Shown piece by piece: positions 7,925 to 15,887 of a DNA stretch of 64,000 nucleotides (position 1 is its first letter; each line of letters begins with the position of its first letter). Below the pieces are notes generated by a model that made no database searches, had not been told where the DNA came from, and saw only the letters and a program-made list of their open reading frames with translations. The DNA lies in IMG/VR virus record IMGVR_UViG_3300035670_000105, positions 1 through 64,000 of that record; one strand, written 5' to 3'. The stretch is from a virus. A program made the translations under genes and the position numbers.

Positions 7925-8296
7925 ATGTCCAACAAGACTGCTTCCACTGCCAACACCGCACCTGTGGAAGCCCCTACCCCCGCTGCTCCTGTGGCTCCTG
8001 TGGCTCCTGCCCAGGACACCCAACAGCTGGAATCGCCTGCCGTGCAACTCGCCAAGCGCAACCGCGCTGATGAGGCACGGCTGGCCTTCGGCCAAGCGCG
8101 AGAAGACCTCCAGACCTACGCCGACGCTGGCGTCTTCTACGCCGCCAAAACACCTGTCGCCAATTCCATCGGCGCAGAAATCGGCGTCGTCACTAAAGAC
8201 GACAAGACCGGCAAAGTCCAGCGCTCCGGCCTGGGCTTCTACCTCCGCAGCGATCACATCTGCCAACTGCCCTACTACGGCAAAGTGGCCATCTGA
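7925..8296 (+). CDS. Hypothetical early protein, 123 aa
   Basis: ATG at 7925. Residues 1-35 are Ala/Pro/Thr rich and probably disordered. From about residue 45 a helical segment (DEARLAFGQAREDLQTYADA) leads into a beta-rich C-terminus. Flanked by hairpin H2 and a good terminator. No family recognised. Confidence 0.6.
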   Translation: MSNKTASTANTAPVEAPTPAAPVAPVAPAQDTQQLESPAVQLAKRNRADEARLAFGQAREDLQTYADAGVFYAAKTPVANSIGAEIGVVTKDDKTGKVQRSGLGFYLRSDHICQLPYYGKVAI

Positions 8297-8306
8297 TCAA
8301 CACCTC

Positions 8307-8333
8307 AGCGCTCCCTCACGGGGGCGCTTTCTT
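8307..8333 (+). terminator. Terminator after 123-aa gene
   Basis: AGCGCTCCC-TCAC-GGGGGCGCT followed by TTCTT; near-identical to the one at 9909. Confidence 0.85.
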
Positions 8334-8346
8334 CCCCGCAACCCTC

Positions 8347-8943
8347 TCACGCCAGCGGCAGCTGCGACTCCTTCGCGGCCTGCTGCTGGCCCCTCATCAC
8401 ATCCGCCACGCCCCAGGCCGCCAGCCCTATCCCCGCTGCTGGCAACCCATAGGCCGCGGCCGGGTTGCTCAACACCTGCTGCATCACCTGACCAGCAGTG
8501 CTCACCGGCAACCCTGGCCCGTAGGCCTCCATCCCTTTCAGCAGCGCCTCACGCTGCAATTCCTCCGACAGCGTGTCGCGGAACAGCAGCGCAGCTGCCT
8601 CCTCCCGACTCAGCTGCCGGCCGTCCTTCGCACTAGCGAGCGCCTGCATCTCAGCAATCGCGCTCTCGCCTCGTGCTCCATACCTTTCCGCCAGCCCACC
8701 GCTGGCATCCAACCCCTTCAACATCTCAACCCCCTTCCCTGCACCCACCTCGTCCCCGAAGCTCCGCGCCAACGCACCGCGCAGATCAGCATCGCTGGCC
8801 ACCATCCGGTCGACGGGCCTGAGCACGTTCGACACCAACCCTGACCAGCCACGGGTGTACTCGTTGTCGCCCAGCGACGACCAGAACCCCGGCTGATCTG
8901 TCACCTCGCCAGCCATTCGCTGGCGACGCCCTGCCCCTGCCAT
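8347..8943 (-). CDS. Putative virion protein, isolated on the minus strand (198 aa)
   Basis: Start ATG 8943, with TACCCTT 21 nt upstream as in virion genes; an in-frame TTG lies directly before it. The sequence is Ala/Gly/Glu rich and helical, with a hydrophobic stretch near the C-terminus (about 165-185, LPAAGIGLAAWGVADVM). It is the only minus-strand gene with the promoter-like element inside the plus-strand early region. No enzyme motif. Product inferred from the shared promoter element and composition only. Confidence 0.55.
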   Translation of the reverse strand: MAGAGRRQRMAGEVTDQPGFWSSLGDNEYTRGWSGLVSNVLRPVDRMVASDADLRGALARSFGDEVGAGKGVEMLKGLDASGGLAERYGARGESAIAEMQALASAKDGRQLSREEAAALLFRDTLSEELQREALLKGMEAYGPGLPVSTAGQVMQQVLSNPAAAYGLPAAGIGLAAWGVADVMRGQQQAAKESQLPLA

Positions 8944-8964
8944 CAACCCCGAGCCACTGGCTCA

Positions 8965-8971
8965 AAGGGTA
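8965..8971 (-). promoter_or_regulatory. TACCCTT element upstream of 8347-8943
   Basis: CCATACCCTTTG on the minus strand, 21 nt before ATG 8943; a T replaces the usual final C. Confidence 0.5.
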
Positions 8972-9010
8972 TGGCGGGGGCTTTTCGCTGCTGCCCACTC
9001 GCAGCTCCCT

Positions 9011-9139
9011 ATGCGCGCACTCCTTCAACCACTCCTGATCGGCATGGGCATCGGCGCTATCGCCCGACTCGTCATCGCCCATGGCGATCCCCTGCTCTTC
9101 ATCAATCCCTTCTTCCCACTCTTCCCCTCCTACTTCTGA
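9011..9139 (+). CDS. Small membrane peptide, 42 aa
   Basis: ATG 9011 to TGA 9139. Almost entirely hydrophobic (LLQPLLIGMGIGAIARLVI, then FINPFFPLFPSYF). The stop is directly followed by the ATG of the secreted protease (TGAATG), so the two are probably co-translated. Function unknown. Confidence 0.45.
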   Translation: MRALLQPLLIGMGIGAIARLVIAHGDPLLFINPFFPLFPSYF

Positions 9140-9655
9140 ATGAAGCGCCTCCTCACCACAATCTGCGCTCTCAGCGCAACTCTCCTCCCCACCGCCGCAC
9201 TTGCCAACCCCTCGGAAGCCTGGTTCCGATGGGCTGGTCAGATGGCAGCTCGCAGTGGTGTCCGCATCGACATCCGCAGCGACTGCCCTCGCACCCGCGC
9301 CGGTGGTTACATCCTCTCCACCCGCACCATCCAACTCTGCCAGGGCGCCATCTCCAATGGCCCGGCCTTCCTGGCTGAAACCCTCGCTCACGAGGCCGTT
9401 CACGCCGCTCAACACTGCGTTGGCCTTCACACCGGCAGCAACGACATGGTGCCCATCGGCCAGCTGCTCGCAGCTCACGGCCAAGGCACCCAGCTGCTGG
9501 AGATGGCCACACGCACCATCGCCACCAAGCGCCACAACATCACGGGCTCAACCCGTGGTGATTCACGCCTTCTGCTCATCGAAGCAGAGGCCTACGCCCT
9601 GGAAGATCACCCCACCCAGGCCATCCAGGTGATGGAAGCTGCCTGCCGGCGCTGA
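9140..9655 (+). CDS. Secreted HExxH metallopeptidase-like protein
   Basis: 171 residues. Residues 1-22 are a signal peptide (MKRLLTTICALSATLLPTAALA). The zinc motif HEAVH is at 84-88, followed by AQHC. A Glu-rich helix LIEAEAYALED near 145-155 could supply the third ligand. Cysteines at about 49, 67, 92 and 169 could form periplasmic disulfides. Such proteins would act in the periplasm or cell envelope. It lies in the early region behind a small membrane peptide, with conserved hairpin 9665-9702 after it. The substrate is not evident; a role in envelope modification or superinfection exclusion is possible but inferred. Confidence 0.6.
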   Translation: MKRLLTTICALSATLLPTAALANPSEAWFRWAGQMAARSGVRIDIRSDCPRTRAGGYILSTRTIQLCQGAISNGPAFLAETLAHEAVHAAQHCVGLHTGSNDMVPIGQLLAAHGQGTQLLEMATRTIATKRHNITGSTRGDSRLLLIEAEAYALEDHPTQAIQVMEAACRR

Positions 9656-9664
9656 CCATCACCT

Positions 9665-9702
9665 CCACCCATCAGGCTCCCTCCCCGGGGGCCTTGGGTT
9701 GG
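9665..9702 (+). promoter_or_regulatory. Conserved hairpin H3
   Basis: Core GGCTCCCTCCCCGGGGGCC at 9675-9693; outer arms CCaCCC / GGGttGG pair imperfectly. Confidence 0.6.
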
Positions 9703-9724
9703 TGCCCCATTGCGCCATCAAGCA

Positions 9725-9895
9725 ATGCAAGTCAACAACGCCAACAGCAACGCCTTCACACGCCTCATCGCCAAAGCTCGCCACGAATGGGACATCCTTC
9801 GCTCTGATGAACAGATCGAAGCTGATGAATGGCTGCGTCAACACATGCCATTCACCACCCTGGATCTTGATCTCTTCCTTCTGGACATCAACTGA
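9725..9895 (+). CDS. Hypothetical small protein, 56 aa
   Basis: ATG 9725 after hairpin H3; an earlier in-frame ATG exists at 9710. Helical, acidic (FTRLIAKARHEWDILRSDEQ). Followed within 15 nt by a terminator. Function unknown. Confidence 0.5.
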   Translation: MQVNNANSNAFTRLIAKARHEWDILRSDEQIEADEWLRQHMPFTTLDLDLFLLDIN

Positions 9896-9908
9896 TCCCA
9901 CGCACTCC

Positions 9909-9935
9909 AGCGCTCCCTCACGGGGGCGCTTCCTT
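9909..9935 (+). terminator. Terminator after 56-aa gene
   Basis: AGCGCTCCC-TCAC-GGGGGCGCT then TCCTT. Confidence 0.75.
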
Positions 9936-10013
9936 ACTGCCGCCGCGGCCATTCTCTACATCCCGCCCGGCGGCACCCCATTCATACCACCCCCTCTTCC
10001 CCCTTCACCTCCC

Positions 10014-10400
10014 ATGACTTCCACTTCCGTTCAATCCATCACCCGCAACATCGCTGCTTTCAACTGGGCCGCGGCCATCGAGCGCACTGCCCGCCTGCTG
10101 GCGATCGCCATCGCCTTCACCTACGCCGCTGGCTTCACAGCCGGCGTCCTCGTGCATCAGTTCTCTGCTGCCCTGGCATCCTTCAGCCAGGAACTGCAAC
10201 AGGAGGACTGGCACAAGCGCAGGCTCTCACAACTGCGCTCCCATCTCCTCACCCCACCTCCCCTTCCCCCTGCCCCTATCTCACCTCAACCTGTCCTGAC
10301 GGCTGCTGACACGCCGCCTGCTGGCACCAAGCGCAGCATGCGCAAACGCAGCCGCTCATCCTCCAATCCATCTGCTCCGGCAACTACCGGTGACATCTAA
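10014..10400 (+). CDS. Single-pass membrane protein with Pro-rich tail, 128 aa
   Basis: ATG 10014. One hydrophobic helix at about residues 28-50 (LLAIAIAFTYAAGFTAGVLV), a short polar helix, then a Pro/Ala-rich tail with a basic patch (RSMRKRSRSSS). TAATG overlap with the next gene indicates translational coupling. Function unknown. Confidence 0.55.
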   Translation: MTSTSVQSITRNIAAFNWAAAIERTARLLAIAIAFTYAAGFTAGVLVHQFSAALASFSQELQQEDWHKRRLSQLRSHLLTPPPLPPAPISPQPVLTAADTPPAGTKRSMRKRSRSSSNPSAPATTGDI

Positions 10401-10819
10401 TGCCAACTATCGAAGAACGACTGCACCAAGCTATCCGAGACTTCGGTGAAGAATGCCGAATTCCTGAAGATCCCAATGATCTCTGCTACAGAAAAGACGA
10501 ATTTGACACCTACTGGGTCACAGCAGAAGTCCCCGTAAGTCCATTCGATCTATATCCCAATCCCAACCCTGCCTATAGCGTATGGGAATGCGAGGACCAC
10601 AGCAAAGCTCAAGACTGGAGTGATGTCTCCGACTGGAGACGCAATGAAATCTTCCGATGTGAAAGCGACGACGATGCTGGCAGCAATGCAAAACGCTTGG
10701 CCCATGACAGGGCTAAATACCTGCGCAAACATTCAACCGGAATGCTTTACGCGGTACGACCCAGTTCAGACCCACCTCGCCTGCTGCCCGCCCCCAAGCA
10801 ATCCCCCGCCGCGGCCTAA
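10400..10819 (+). CDS. Hypothetical protein, paralogous at its C-terminus to 21969-22442
   Basis: 139 residues. The C-terminal part (about 75-120) shares with the 21969 gene a pattern of Trp, FRCESDDD, an AH.RAKYLRK helix and YAVRP. The stretch is acidic and aromatic. Two copies in one phage suggest a small recurrent module of unknown function. Confidence 0.6.
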   Translation: MPTIEERLHQAIRDFGEECRIPEDPNDLCYRKDEFDTYWVTAEVPVSPFDLYPNPNPAYSVWECEDHSKAQDWSDVSDWRRNEIFRCESDDDAGSNAKRLAHDRAKYLRKHSTGMLYAVRPSSDPPRLLPAPKQSPAAA

Positions 10820-10824
10820 TCCCC

Positions 10825-11004
10825 ATGAACCACTTCATCTCCATCACCAGCAACGGCGGCTACATCGGCCGCATTGCCTGGACCAATACCGGCGTCCTGC
10901 CCGCACCTGACCACTGGGGCGGCTATGTCGTCCTCAGCGTGAAGAACATCATGGACAGCGGTTGGTGGGGCGACTGCTGGGTGATGCGCGCACTCACCCG
11001 CTAA
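10825..11004 (+). CDS. Hypothetical Trp-rich small protein, 59 aa
   Basis: ATG 10825 just after the previous stop. Gly/Trp rich, beta-like (SNGGYIGRIAW ... GWWGDCW). Function unknown. Confidence 0.45.
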   Translation: MNHFISITSNGGYIGRIAWTNTGVLPAPDHWGGYVVLSVKNIMDSGWWGDCWVMRALTR

Positions 11005-11037
11005 CCCACCCCACCTCAACCCCTTTACCGCCCCTGG

Positions 11038-11060
11038 AGCCCTGCGCTCCGGGGGCTTTT
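11038..11060 (+). terminator. Probable terminator
   Basis: AGCCC-TGCGCTCC-GGGGGCT followed by TTT; moderate stem and short T-tract. Confidence 0.55.
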
Positions 11061-11159
11061 CACTGCTGTCCATCACCCCCTTCCGTTTCCGCCCCTGACG
11101 GACTACGGTTGCCCTGTGATGACGACCTGACGTTCGCACCCACAGCAGTGCCGCAATCC

Positions 11160-11366
11160 ATGCCACCACGAATCAGTACCAGCGCCCCTCGGCGCCTGGA
11201 GCTGTTCCCCATCGCCAAATCCAAGCCCCAATCACCCCCGCCACAGCAGCAGGGCTGGCCGTCCTGGCTCGCCCTGCTGCTCACCATCACCGGCCTCGCA
11301 TTCACCACGGTTGCTCTACACCGTGAACTGCGCTTCCAGGCCTGCCCGGTGATCGTCCATGGCTGA
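11160..11366 (+). CDS. Small membrane protein, 68 aa
   Basis: ATG 11160. One hydrophobic helix at about 34-52 (WLALLLTITGLAFTTVAL), with a Pro/Gln-rich N-terminal part. The 3' end overlaps the next gene by 8 nt. Function unknown; a holin-like or accessory role cannot be judged. Confidence 0.45.
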   Translation: MPPRISTSAPRRLELFPIAKSKPQSPPPQQQGWPSWLALLLTITGLAFTTVALHRELRFQACPVIVHG

Positions 11367-11826
11367 TCGCATCCCTGACGCCATCAGCCAGGCCCACCTG
11401 GCCAGCCTCCTGCAAGGGCGCAGCTCCCTGCCTGAGGTGAGCTTCTCCAAGGATCACCCCAGCGAGATGGGCTTTCTCCTGGCCCTGCTCGTCCACCGCT
11501 CGCTAGACAGGGGCCCAACACAGGCACACCTGGCGCATGCCGTCATGTGCCTGGTGATGACTCTTCAGCACCACCTCTCAGAAGACGCCGCCAAGGCGGT
11601 GGGCAAGGTTCGCGGTCCCATGGACACGATCCTCCCCCTCTTCCTAACGCAACTGGTGTCCCTCACCAAGCACATGGAAGGCCTCACCGACTCCCTGCTG
11701 GACGCCATGCACCACCAGCACGGCTTTCGCTTCGACGGCACCGTCTCTGACGATTTCCTTACCTCCATCGGCATCAGCCGAGAGGAATATGAGGAGTTTC
11801 GTCAGCAATCCAGCCCTAAAAGCTGA
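11359..11826 (+). CDS. Hypothetical helical protein, 155 aa
   Basis: ATG 11359. Mostly alpha-helical, with a central hydrophobic segment (THAHLAHAVMCLVMTLQ-like, about residues 55-72). Ends in a charged Glu/Ser tail. Last gene before the hairpin preceding the Ubl gene. Function unknown. Confidence 0.55.
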   Translation: MADRIPDAISQAHLASLLQGRSSLPEVSFSKDHPSEMGFLLALLVHRSLDRGPTQAHLAHAVMCLVMTLQHHLSEDAAKAVGKVRGPMDTILPLFLTQLVSLTKHMEGLTDSLLDAMHHQHGFRFDGTVSDDFLTSIGISREEYEEFRQQSSPKS

Positions 11827-11839
11827 GCTTTTCGTTGAT

Positions 11840-11877
11840 CACAACAAGGTTCCCTCCCCGGGGGCCTTGGTTTTGTG
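11840..11877 (+). promoter_or_regulatory. Conserved hairpin H4, upstream of Ubl gene
   Basis: Outer arms CACAAcAAGG / CCTTggTTTTGTG enclose TTCCCTCCCCGGGGG. The AU-rich outer stem is unlike H1-H3 in sequence yet still pairs. Confidence 0.65.
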
Positions 11878-11920
11878 CAGCCAACTGGTGCTGCATCTCT
11901 TTGCTCATTCACAACACACC

Positions 11921-12217
11921 ATGGGCCTCTTCAACTTCAACTTCTCCTCCACCATCACCTCCACCACCGCCACTGCTGATACCAGCAATACCCCTCAGGT
12001 GGTGGAACTGCAACTCAATGAGGAGCGCGTCACCGTCCCGATGACTGAAGCCGAAGGCAAGACCATCGCGCAACTGTTCGCCAGCTACAGCGGTGACTTG
12101 GGTGACATCAGCCGCATCAGCCGCTTCGTGGCTGCTGGCCGCATCGTGGATGCCGACAGCACCCCGGAAGCCGGCGTCGTCTACCGCGGCGCCATCAGCT
12201 CCGAATCCAAGGGCTGA
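11921..12217 (+). CDS. Ubiquitin-like (beta-grasp) protein, PRTRC protein C-like
   Basis: 98 residues from ATG 11921. After a Ser/Thr-rich N-terminal tail (1-25) the order looks like a beta-grasp fold: strand VVELQLN, strand RVTVPMT, helix TIAQLFASYSGDLG, strand RISRFVAAGRIV, strand GVVYRGAIS. It ends in a single Gly (SESKG), not the usual GlyGly. The next genes encode a JAMM peptidase, an E2-like/Cys-rich protein and a ThiF/E1, the partner set of ubiquitin-like conjugation or processing. It has its own hairpin leader and its own terminator, so it may be made in excess over the enzymes. The fold is inferred from sequence pattern and context. Confidence 0.6.
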   Translation: MGLFNFNFSSTITSTTATADTSNTPQVVELQLNEERVTVPMTEAEGKTIAQLFASYSGDLGDISRISRFVAAGRIVDADSTPEAGVVYRGAISSESKG

Positions 12218-12241
12218 ACCCCATCCATCCCTGCAACCCCT

Positions 12242-12269
12242 GCGCCCCACTACGGGGCGCTTTTTCTTT
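12242..12269 (+). terminator. Terminator after Ubl gene
   Basis: GCGCCCC-ACTA-CGGGGCGC then TTTTTCTTT. Confidence 0.9.
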
Positions 12270-12284
12270 CCTCACGCCACTCCG

Positions 12285-13334
12285 ATGACTGAACCATCCA
12301 CTTCCGAGCTGCTCCGCACCGCCCGCCACGGCTGCTGGCAGCTCAAACGCAACGCCTGGGGCCAATTCCTGGCACCCACCGATGACCCCCTGGCCAATGT
12401 GGTGCTCTCTGATGAGCAGCTGCAGGGCTTTGAACTCAACGAGGGCATTGCCCCGATTCCAGCGGATCTTTGGAGCCGCTGGGTCAAGCTCTGCTTCCAC
12501 TTTGTCCAGGCCCGCACCAGCAACTTGGAGGTGTCCTGCCGTCTCCTGCGGCATGAAACCGACAAGAGCCAATGGCGCATCCTGGTGCCCCCGCAAGAAG
12601 TCAGCAGCGGCTCGGTCCGCGCTGAATCCTTCGATGGCTCGATCGACATCACCACCGGTGAGGTGATCGAGCAGTGGCCCCCTGATGGCTGGATCCCCTG
12701 CGGCTCCAGCCACAGCCACAACACAATGGCCGCTTTCTTCAGCGGCACCGATAACGAGTACGAGCTGGGCGACCCCGGCTTGCACATTGTCGTCGGCTCG
12801 ATCTCCCTGGCGGCCCGCAACTACACCTACAAGGCGTCGATCACCGCCAACGGCCGCCGGTTCCTGATTGATCTGCCCCTCGTGGCGGATCTCACCCCCA
12901 CCACCGATGACTTCCACCCGGATGTCCTCAAGGTGGTGGAGCTGAAAACCTGGCGGCCTGCTGCAGTCCACGCCCAGCAGTGGACCCGCTCAGCTGGCTT
13001 CACCGATCCCAACGCCGGCAACGGCTACTACCGCCGGCCATCTAGCACACCCCTCAGCGGACGGCTGGATGACGACTGGGATCCGGACTGGGATACCACC
13101 CGGTTCCCCAGCTACGAGAAGAGCACTTTCGGCGAAATCAACACCGCCGATGTGGAAGAGCAGATCAACTGGTTGATCCGCGATGCCTTCTCCATGGGCC
13201 AGGACGCCCACCTGCTTGCTGCCCTGGACCATCTCCGTGAATCCATCGACTTCAAGATCGATGAAATCGTGTCGCTGGATGCGGCGCTTGACGCCAATGA
13301 AGAACTCACCACCTCCCCCTCGCAACAGCCATGA
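12285..13334 (+). CDS. JAMM/MPN+ metallopeptidase (deubiquitinase-like)
   Basis: 349 residues from ATG 12285. The JAMM motif H-x-H-x7-S-x-x-D is present in full: H143, H145, S153, D156 in SHSHNTMAAFFSGTD, followed by a PGLHIVVG strand typical of JAB-domain proteins. The upstream Glu is probably among E119-E133 but cannot be fixed by eye. The C-terminal part (from about 200) is variable and acidic. JAMM peptidases cleave isopeptide or C-terminal extensions of ubiquitin-like proteins, so the Ubl at 11921 is the likely substrate. The stop overlaps the next ATG (ATGA), indicating coupled translation. Confidence 0.75.
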   Translation: MTEPSTSELLRTARHGCWQLKRNAWGQFLAPTDDPLANVVLSDEQLQGFELNEGIAPIPADLWSRWVKLCFHFVQARTSNLEVSCRLLRHETDKSQWRILVPPQEVSSGSVRAESFDGSIDITTGEVIEQWPPDGWIPCGSSHSHNTMAAFFSGTDNEYELGDPGLHIVVGSISLAARNYTYKASITANGRRFLIDLPLVADLTPTTDDFHPDVLKVVELKTWRPAAVHAQQWTRSAGFTDPNAGNGYYRRPSSTPLSGRLDDDWDPDWDTTRFPSYEKSTFGEINTADVEEQINWLIRDAFSMGQDAHLLAALDHLRESIDFKIDEIVSLDAALDANEELTTSPSQQP

Positions 13335-14623
13335 CCAATCCCTTCTCCCCCCAGCAGCCGCCACGGCTGCATGTCGAACCTCTGCCCACCGGTGCGCTGG
13401 CTGCTGCAGCCGAGCGCCTCACTCACGACAATGGCCAGCCGGTGCTGGACATCAGCGTCTGGCTGCCGAATGAGTGGGCTACCAATGAAGCCCGCGACCG
13501 CAACGGCCGTCGCGTCCACATCGGTGCCACCCACATCGGTGCCACCCGCAGGGTGCCTTCCGAAGACGCCACCGAAGAAGCCTTTGCCTGTTTTGAGCGG
13601 GATGTCTGCTTCAACTGCCGGTACTACTGCACCGACCGTGACCTGGACTGGGACGACGTCGACGACATGGAATGGAATGACGGCGATGGCAACTACTGGC
13701 GACTCAGTGGTGCCACCGCCGACAGCCCCTGTCCTTGCCACCGCGATGGCATCGATGAAGTCAACTGGCCCTGCACGGCCGGCCACGACGAACCTGACCC
13801 CTCGGACTACGAAGACGAAGACGAGGACGAGGACGAGGACGGCGAAGACACTGGTGAAACCATCAATGACGGACTGCTTCACCTCGGCCCGACACGGTTC
13901 ACCACCCGCCGCTACCTCAGCGGTGCCTGTTACACCTACCTCGGCCTACCTCAGCGCTATGAGTTCACCGCTCACCTGCAAAAACTGAGCATCACCGGTG
14001 ACGCCTTCAGCGTCGCCTACACCCGCCGAATGGCGAACACCTTTGACCCCAACCAGACCGTCTGCTGGGGCAATGGCAACACCGTGCCCCAGTCCCTGGA
14101 GGAGGCGGCGGCGGCCTACGCCCAGGCCAATGCCAACGACGACCTCCTCAACGTGCACACCGCTGCACATAACTGCCGGCTAGCAGCAGAGGATCCCACC
14201 CCCTATGAGCTAAACAAGCTCGCCATCGCCCTGCCGCCCACGGCCGATGAAGAGCGCCTGGCCCTCGTGGTGGCCGATGCCGCCACGATGCCCGACGCCT
14301 TCCTGCTGCTGGCGGCTAGCGGTGCTACCACCGGCGATGGCCTCGCCATCGCTGCCGCCCAGTGGGTGAACGCCCTGCCATTGCCCAATGGCCAGCAGTT
14401 CACCGGCTGGGCCACCGCGCCCCTGGCTGGTGGCTGCAGCTGGCTGATCGGCCAGACCGCTGCCACCGGCACAACAGCAGCTCGCTTTGTACTGCTCGGT
14501 CAGCACAACCTCCAATCCCCCACCCCCTCACCTCTTCCAATCCCATGCGACTCGCACGCACTCTCGTCATCGGCTGCGGCGGCACCGGCGGACACCTCGT
14601 CCCTGCCCTTGCCCGTCTGCTGA
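13331..14623 (+). CDS. E2-like / cysteine-rich partner protein of the Ubl system (tentative)
   Basis: 430 residues. Three parts are visible. Residues 90-155 hold Cys/His pairs (C93, C96, C100, C134, C136, H137, C148, H152) that could bind zinc. Residues 155-180 are a long Asp/Glu tract. Residues 195-290 contain FDPNQTVCWGNG with C245; the pattern of an Asn, a valine-Cys-Trp/Leu-Gly and a following proline recalls the catalytic Cys of E2-like PRTRC protein B. It lies between JAMM and E1 genes with overlaps at both ends; the last 79 nt overlap the E1 start in another frame and encode low-complexity Pro/Ser. The E2 assignment needs profile searching. Confidence 0.4.
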   Translation: MTNPFSPQQPPRLHVEPLPTGALAAAAERLTHDNGQPVLDISVWLPNEWATNEARDRNGRRVHIGATHIGATRRVPSEDATEEAFACFERDVCFNCRYYCTDRDLDWDDVDDMEWNDGDGNYWRLSGATADSPCPCHRDGIDEVNWPCTAGHDEPDPSDYEDEDEDEDEDGEDTGETINDGLLHLGPTRFTTRRYLSGACYTYLGLPQRYEFTAHLQKLSITGDAFSVAYTRRMANTFDPNQTVCWGNGNTVPQSLEEAAAAYAQANANDDLLNVHTAAHNCRLAAEDPTPYELNKLAIALPPTADEERLALVVADAATMPDAFLLLAASGATTGDGLAIAAAQWVNALPLPNGQQFTGWATAPLAGGCSWLIGQTAATGTTAARFVLLGQHNLQSPTPSPLPIPCDSHALSSSAAAAPADTSSLPLPVC

Positions 14624-15267
14624 ACTACCACGCAGCTACCGCGCCGATGGGCGATCGCCATCCCGTCACCGTGATCGACGGTGACACCTTTGAAGAACAC
14701 AACATCAGCCGGCAGCACATCGGCGTTGACCAGATCGGCGTCAACAAAGCCGACTGGCTCGCCGCCCTCTGCCAGCAGCAGGGGCTGCCGGTGGACTCTG
14801 TCCCCAGCTACCTGGACAAGGCGCTGCTGCGCAAGCTGCTGCGCCGTGACGCCAGCCCTGTCCTGCTGGTGGCGGCCGTCGACAACGACGCCACCCGCAA
14901 GCTGTGCATCGATGTGCTGGAAGAATCCAGCCGGGACTTCCTCTTCATCACACCCGGCAATGCCGGCGCGGAGGATCCCGATGCCGCCATCCGCGGCAAT
15001 GTGCTCTGGTATGGCCGCCAGGGGGATGAGGCGATTGGCCTCAACCCCGCCCTGGTGTTCCCAAACATCGAGGAACCCCAGGACGCCATCCCCCGTGAGG
15101 GCAGCTGCGCCACCCAGGCACCATCCTCCCCGCAGTTGATCACAGCCAATGTGCTGGCCGCGGCCTACACGCTCACCGTCCTGCAGAACCTGCTGGATGG
15201 AGCGATCAACACGACCGCGAGCAGCGTCTTCTTCAACGGCCGGCGTTTTGCGCTCTCGGCCTCCTGA
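14545..15267 (+). CDS. ThiF/E1-like adenylating enzyme (PRTRC ThiF-type)
   Basis: 240 residues. N-terminal nucleotide-binding loop VIGCGGTGGHL (8-18), then VIDGDTFEEHNISRQ (about 44-58) with the acidic strand end and Arg typical of E1/MoeB/ThiF enzymes, and a later VAAVDND. A Cys in REGSCATQAPS (about 191) with following LITANVLAAAY matches the C-terminal Cys region of ThiF-like proteins. E1-like enzymes adenylate the C-terminal Gly of a Ubl. Short length fits phage/plasmid ThiF proteins, not ThiF-rhodanese fusions. Last enzyme of the cluster. Confidence 0.75.
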   Translation: MRLARTLVIGCGGTGGHLVPALARLLNYHAATAPMGDRHPVTVIDGDTFEEHNISRQHIGVDQIGVNKADWLAALCQQQGLPVDSVPSYLDKALLRKLLRRDASPVLLVAAVDNDATRKLCIDVLEESSRDFLFITPGNAGAEDPDAAIRGNVLWYGRQGDEAIGLNPALVFPNIEEPQDAIPREGSCATQAPSSPQLITANVLAAAYTLTVLQNLLDGAINTTASSVFFNGRRFALSAS

Positions 15268-15305
15268 TCCTTATCCACCCCACCCCACCCCTTCGCAACA
15301 CGGCC

Positions 15306-15887
15306 ATGACTTCAACCCTTTCCAATCCGCTCACGCCTGATGCCATCCAACTGGGCGACACCATCGTCCAGCTGCAAAGCCTTGTCGAGGCCTATGGCAC
15401 CGTGCTCAACCAGGCCAAGCAGCAGCTGGAGCAGCTGGAGCTGACTCCCGAGCAACTGCGCCGCGTGGAAGAGCGGGCGCATCAAAACATCAACCTGCAG
15501 CGTCTTGCTTGCACACTGGTCAATCAATTCGACGTCAGCAGCTCTGTCGGCACCGACCAGCAAAGAGCCTTTGACGCGCTGCTGGATACCATCGTGCGCC
15601 GCGTCACCAACCGCATCGCCGATGCAACCCTCGCTCGCTTCCGCGATGAAATCCGAGGCCTCGTCGACACCGCCATAGAAGAAGCCCAGGACAGATTCAA
15701 GCTTCAGACTGATTCCTATTTCAACCGCGTTCAAGACCGCCAACTCTCCAACCTCCGAGCTGACAACGATGAAATGCGTAGAACACTACGCCGTGTCCTC
15801 AGTCAAGCCTTCGCTCCAGAAGAGCTAAACGGAATGGCCGTTATCGCCATTCAAGAAGAACCCACCACCAATGAGGTGAACGCATGA
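15306..15887 (+). CDS. Coiled-coil protein, 193 aa
   Basis: ATG 15306, 38 nt after the E1 gene. Heptad-like helices (QAKQQLEQLELTPEQLRRVEE; later EEAQDRFKLQTDSYFNRVQD). Its codon use is slightly more A/T rich toward the 3' end. ATGA overlap with the next gene. It could be part of the Ubl operon; no family recognised. Confidence 0.55.
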   Translation: MTSTLSNPLTPDAIQLGDTIVQLQSLVEAYGTVLNQAKQQLEQLELTPEQLRRVEERAHQNINLQRLACTLVNQFDVSSSVGTDQQRAFDALLDTIVRRVTNRIADATLARFRDEIRGLVDTAIEEAQDRFKLQTDSYFNRVQDRQLSNLRADNDEMRRTLRRVLSQAFAPEELNGMAVIAIQEEPTTNEVNA

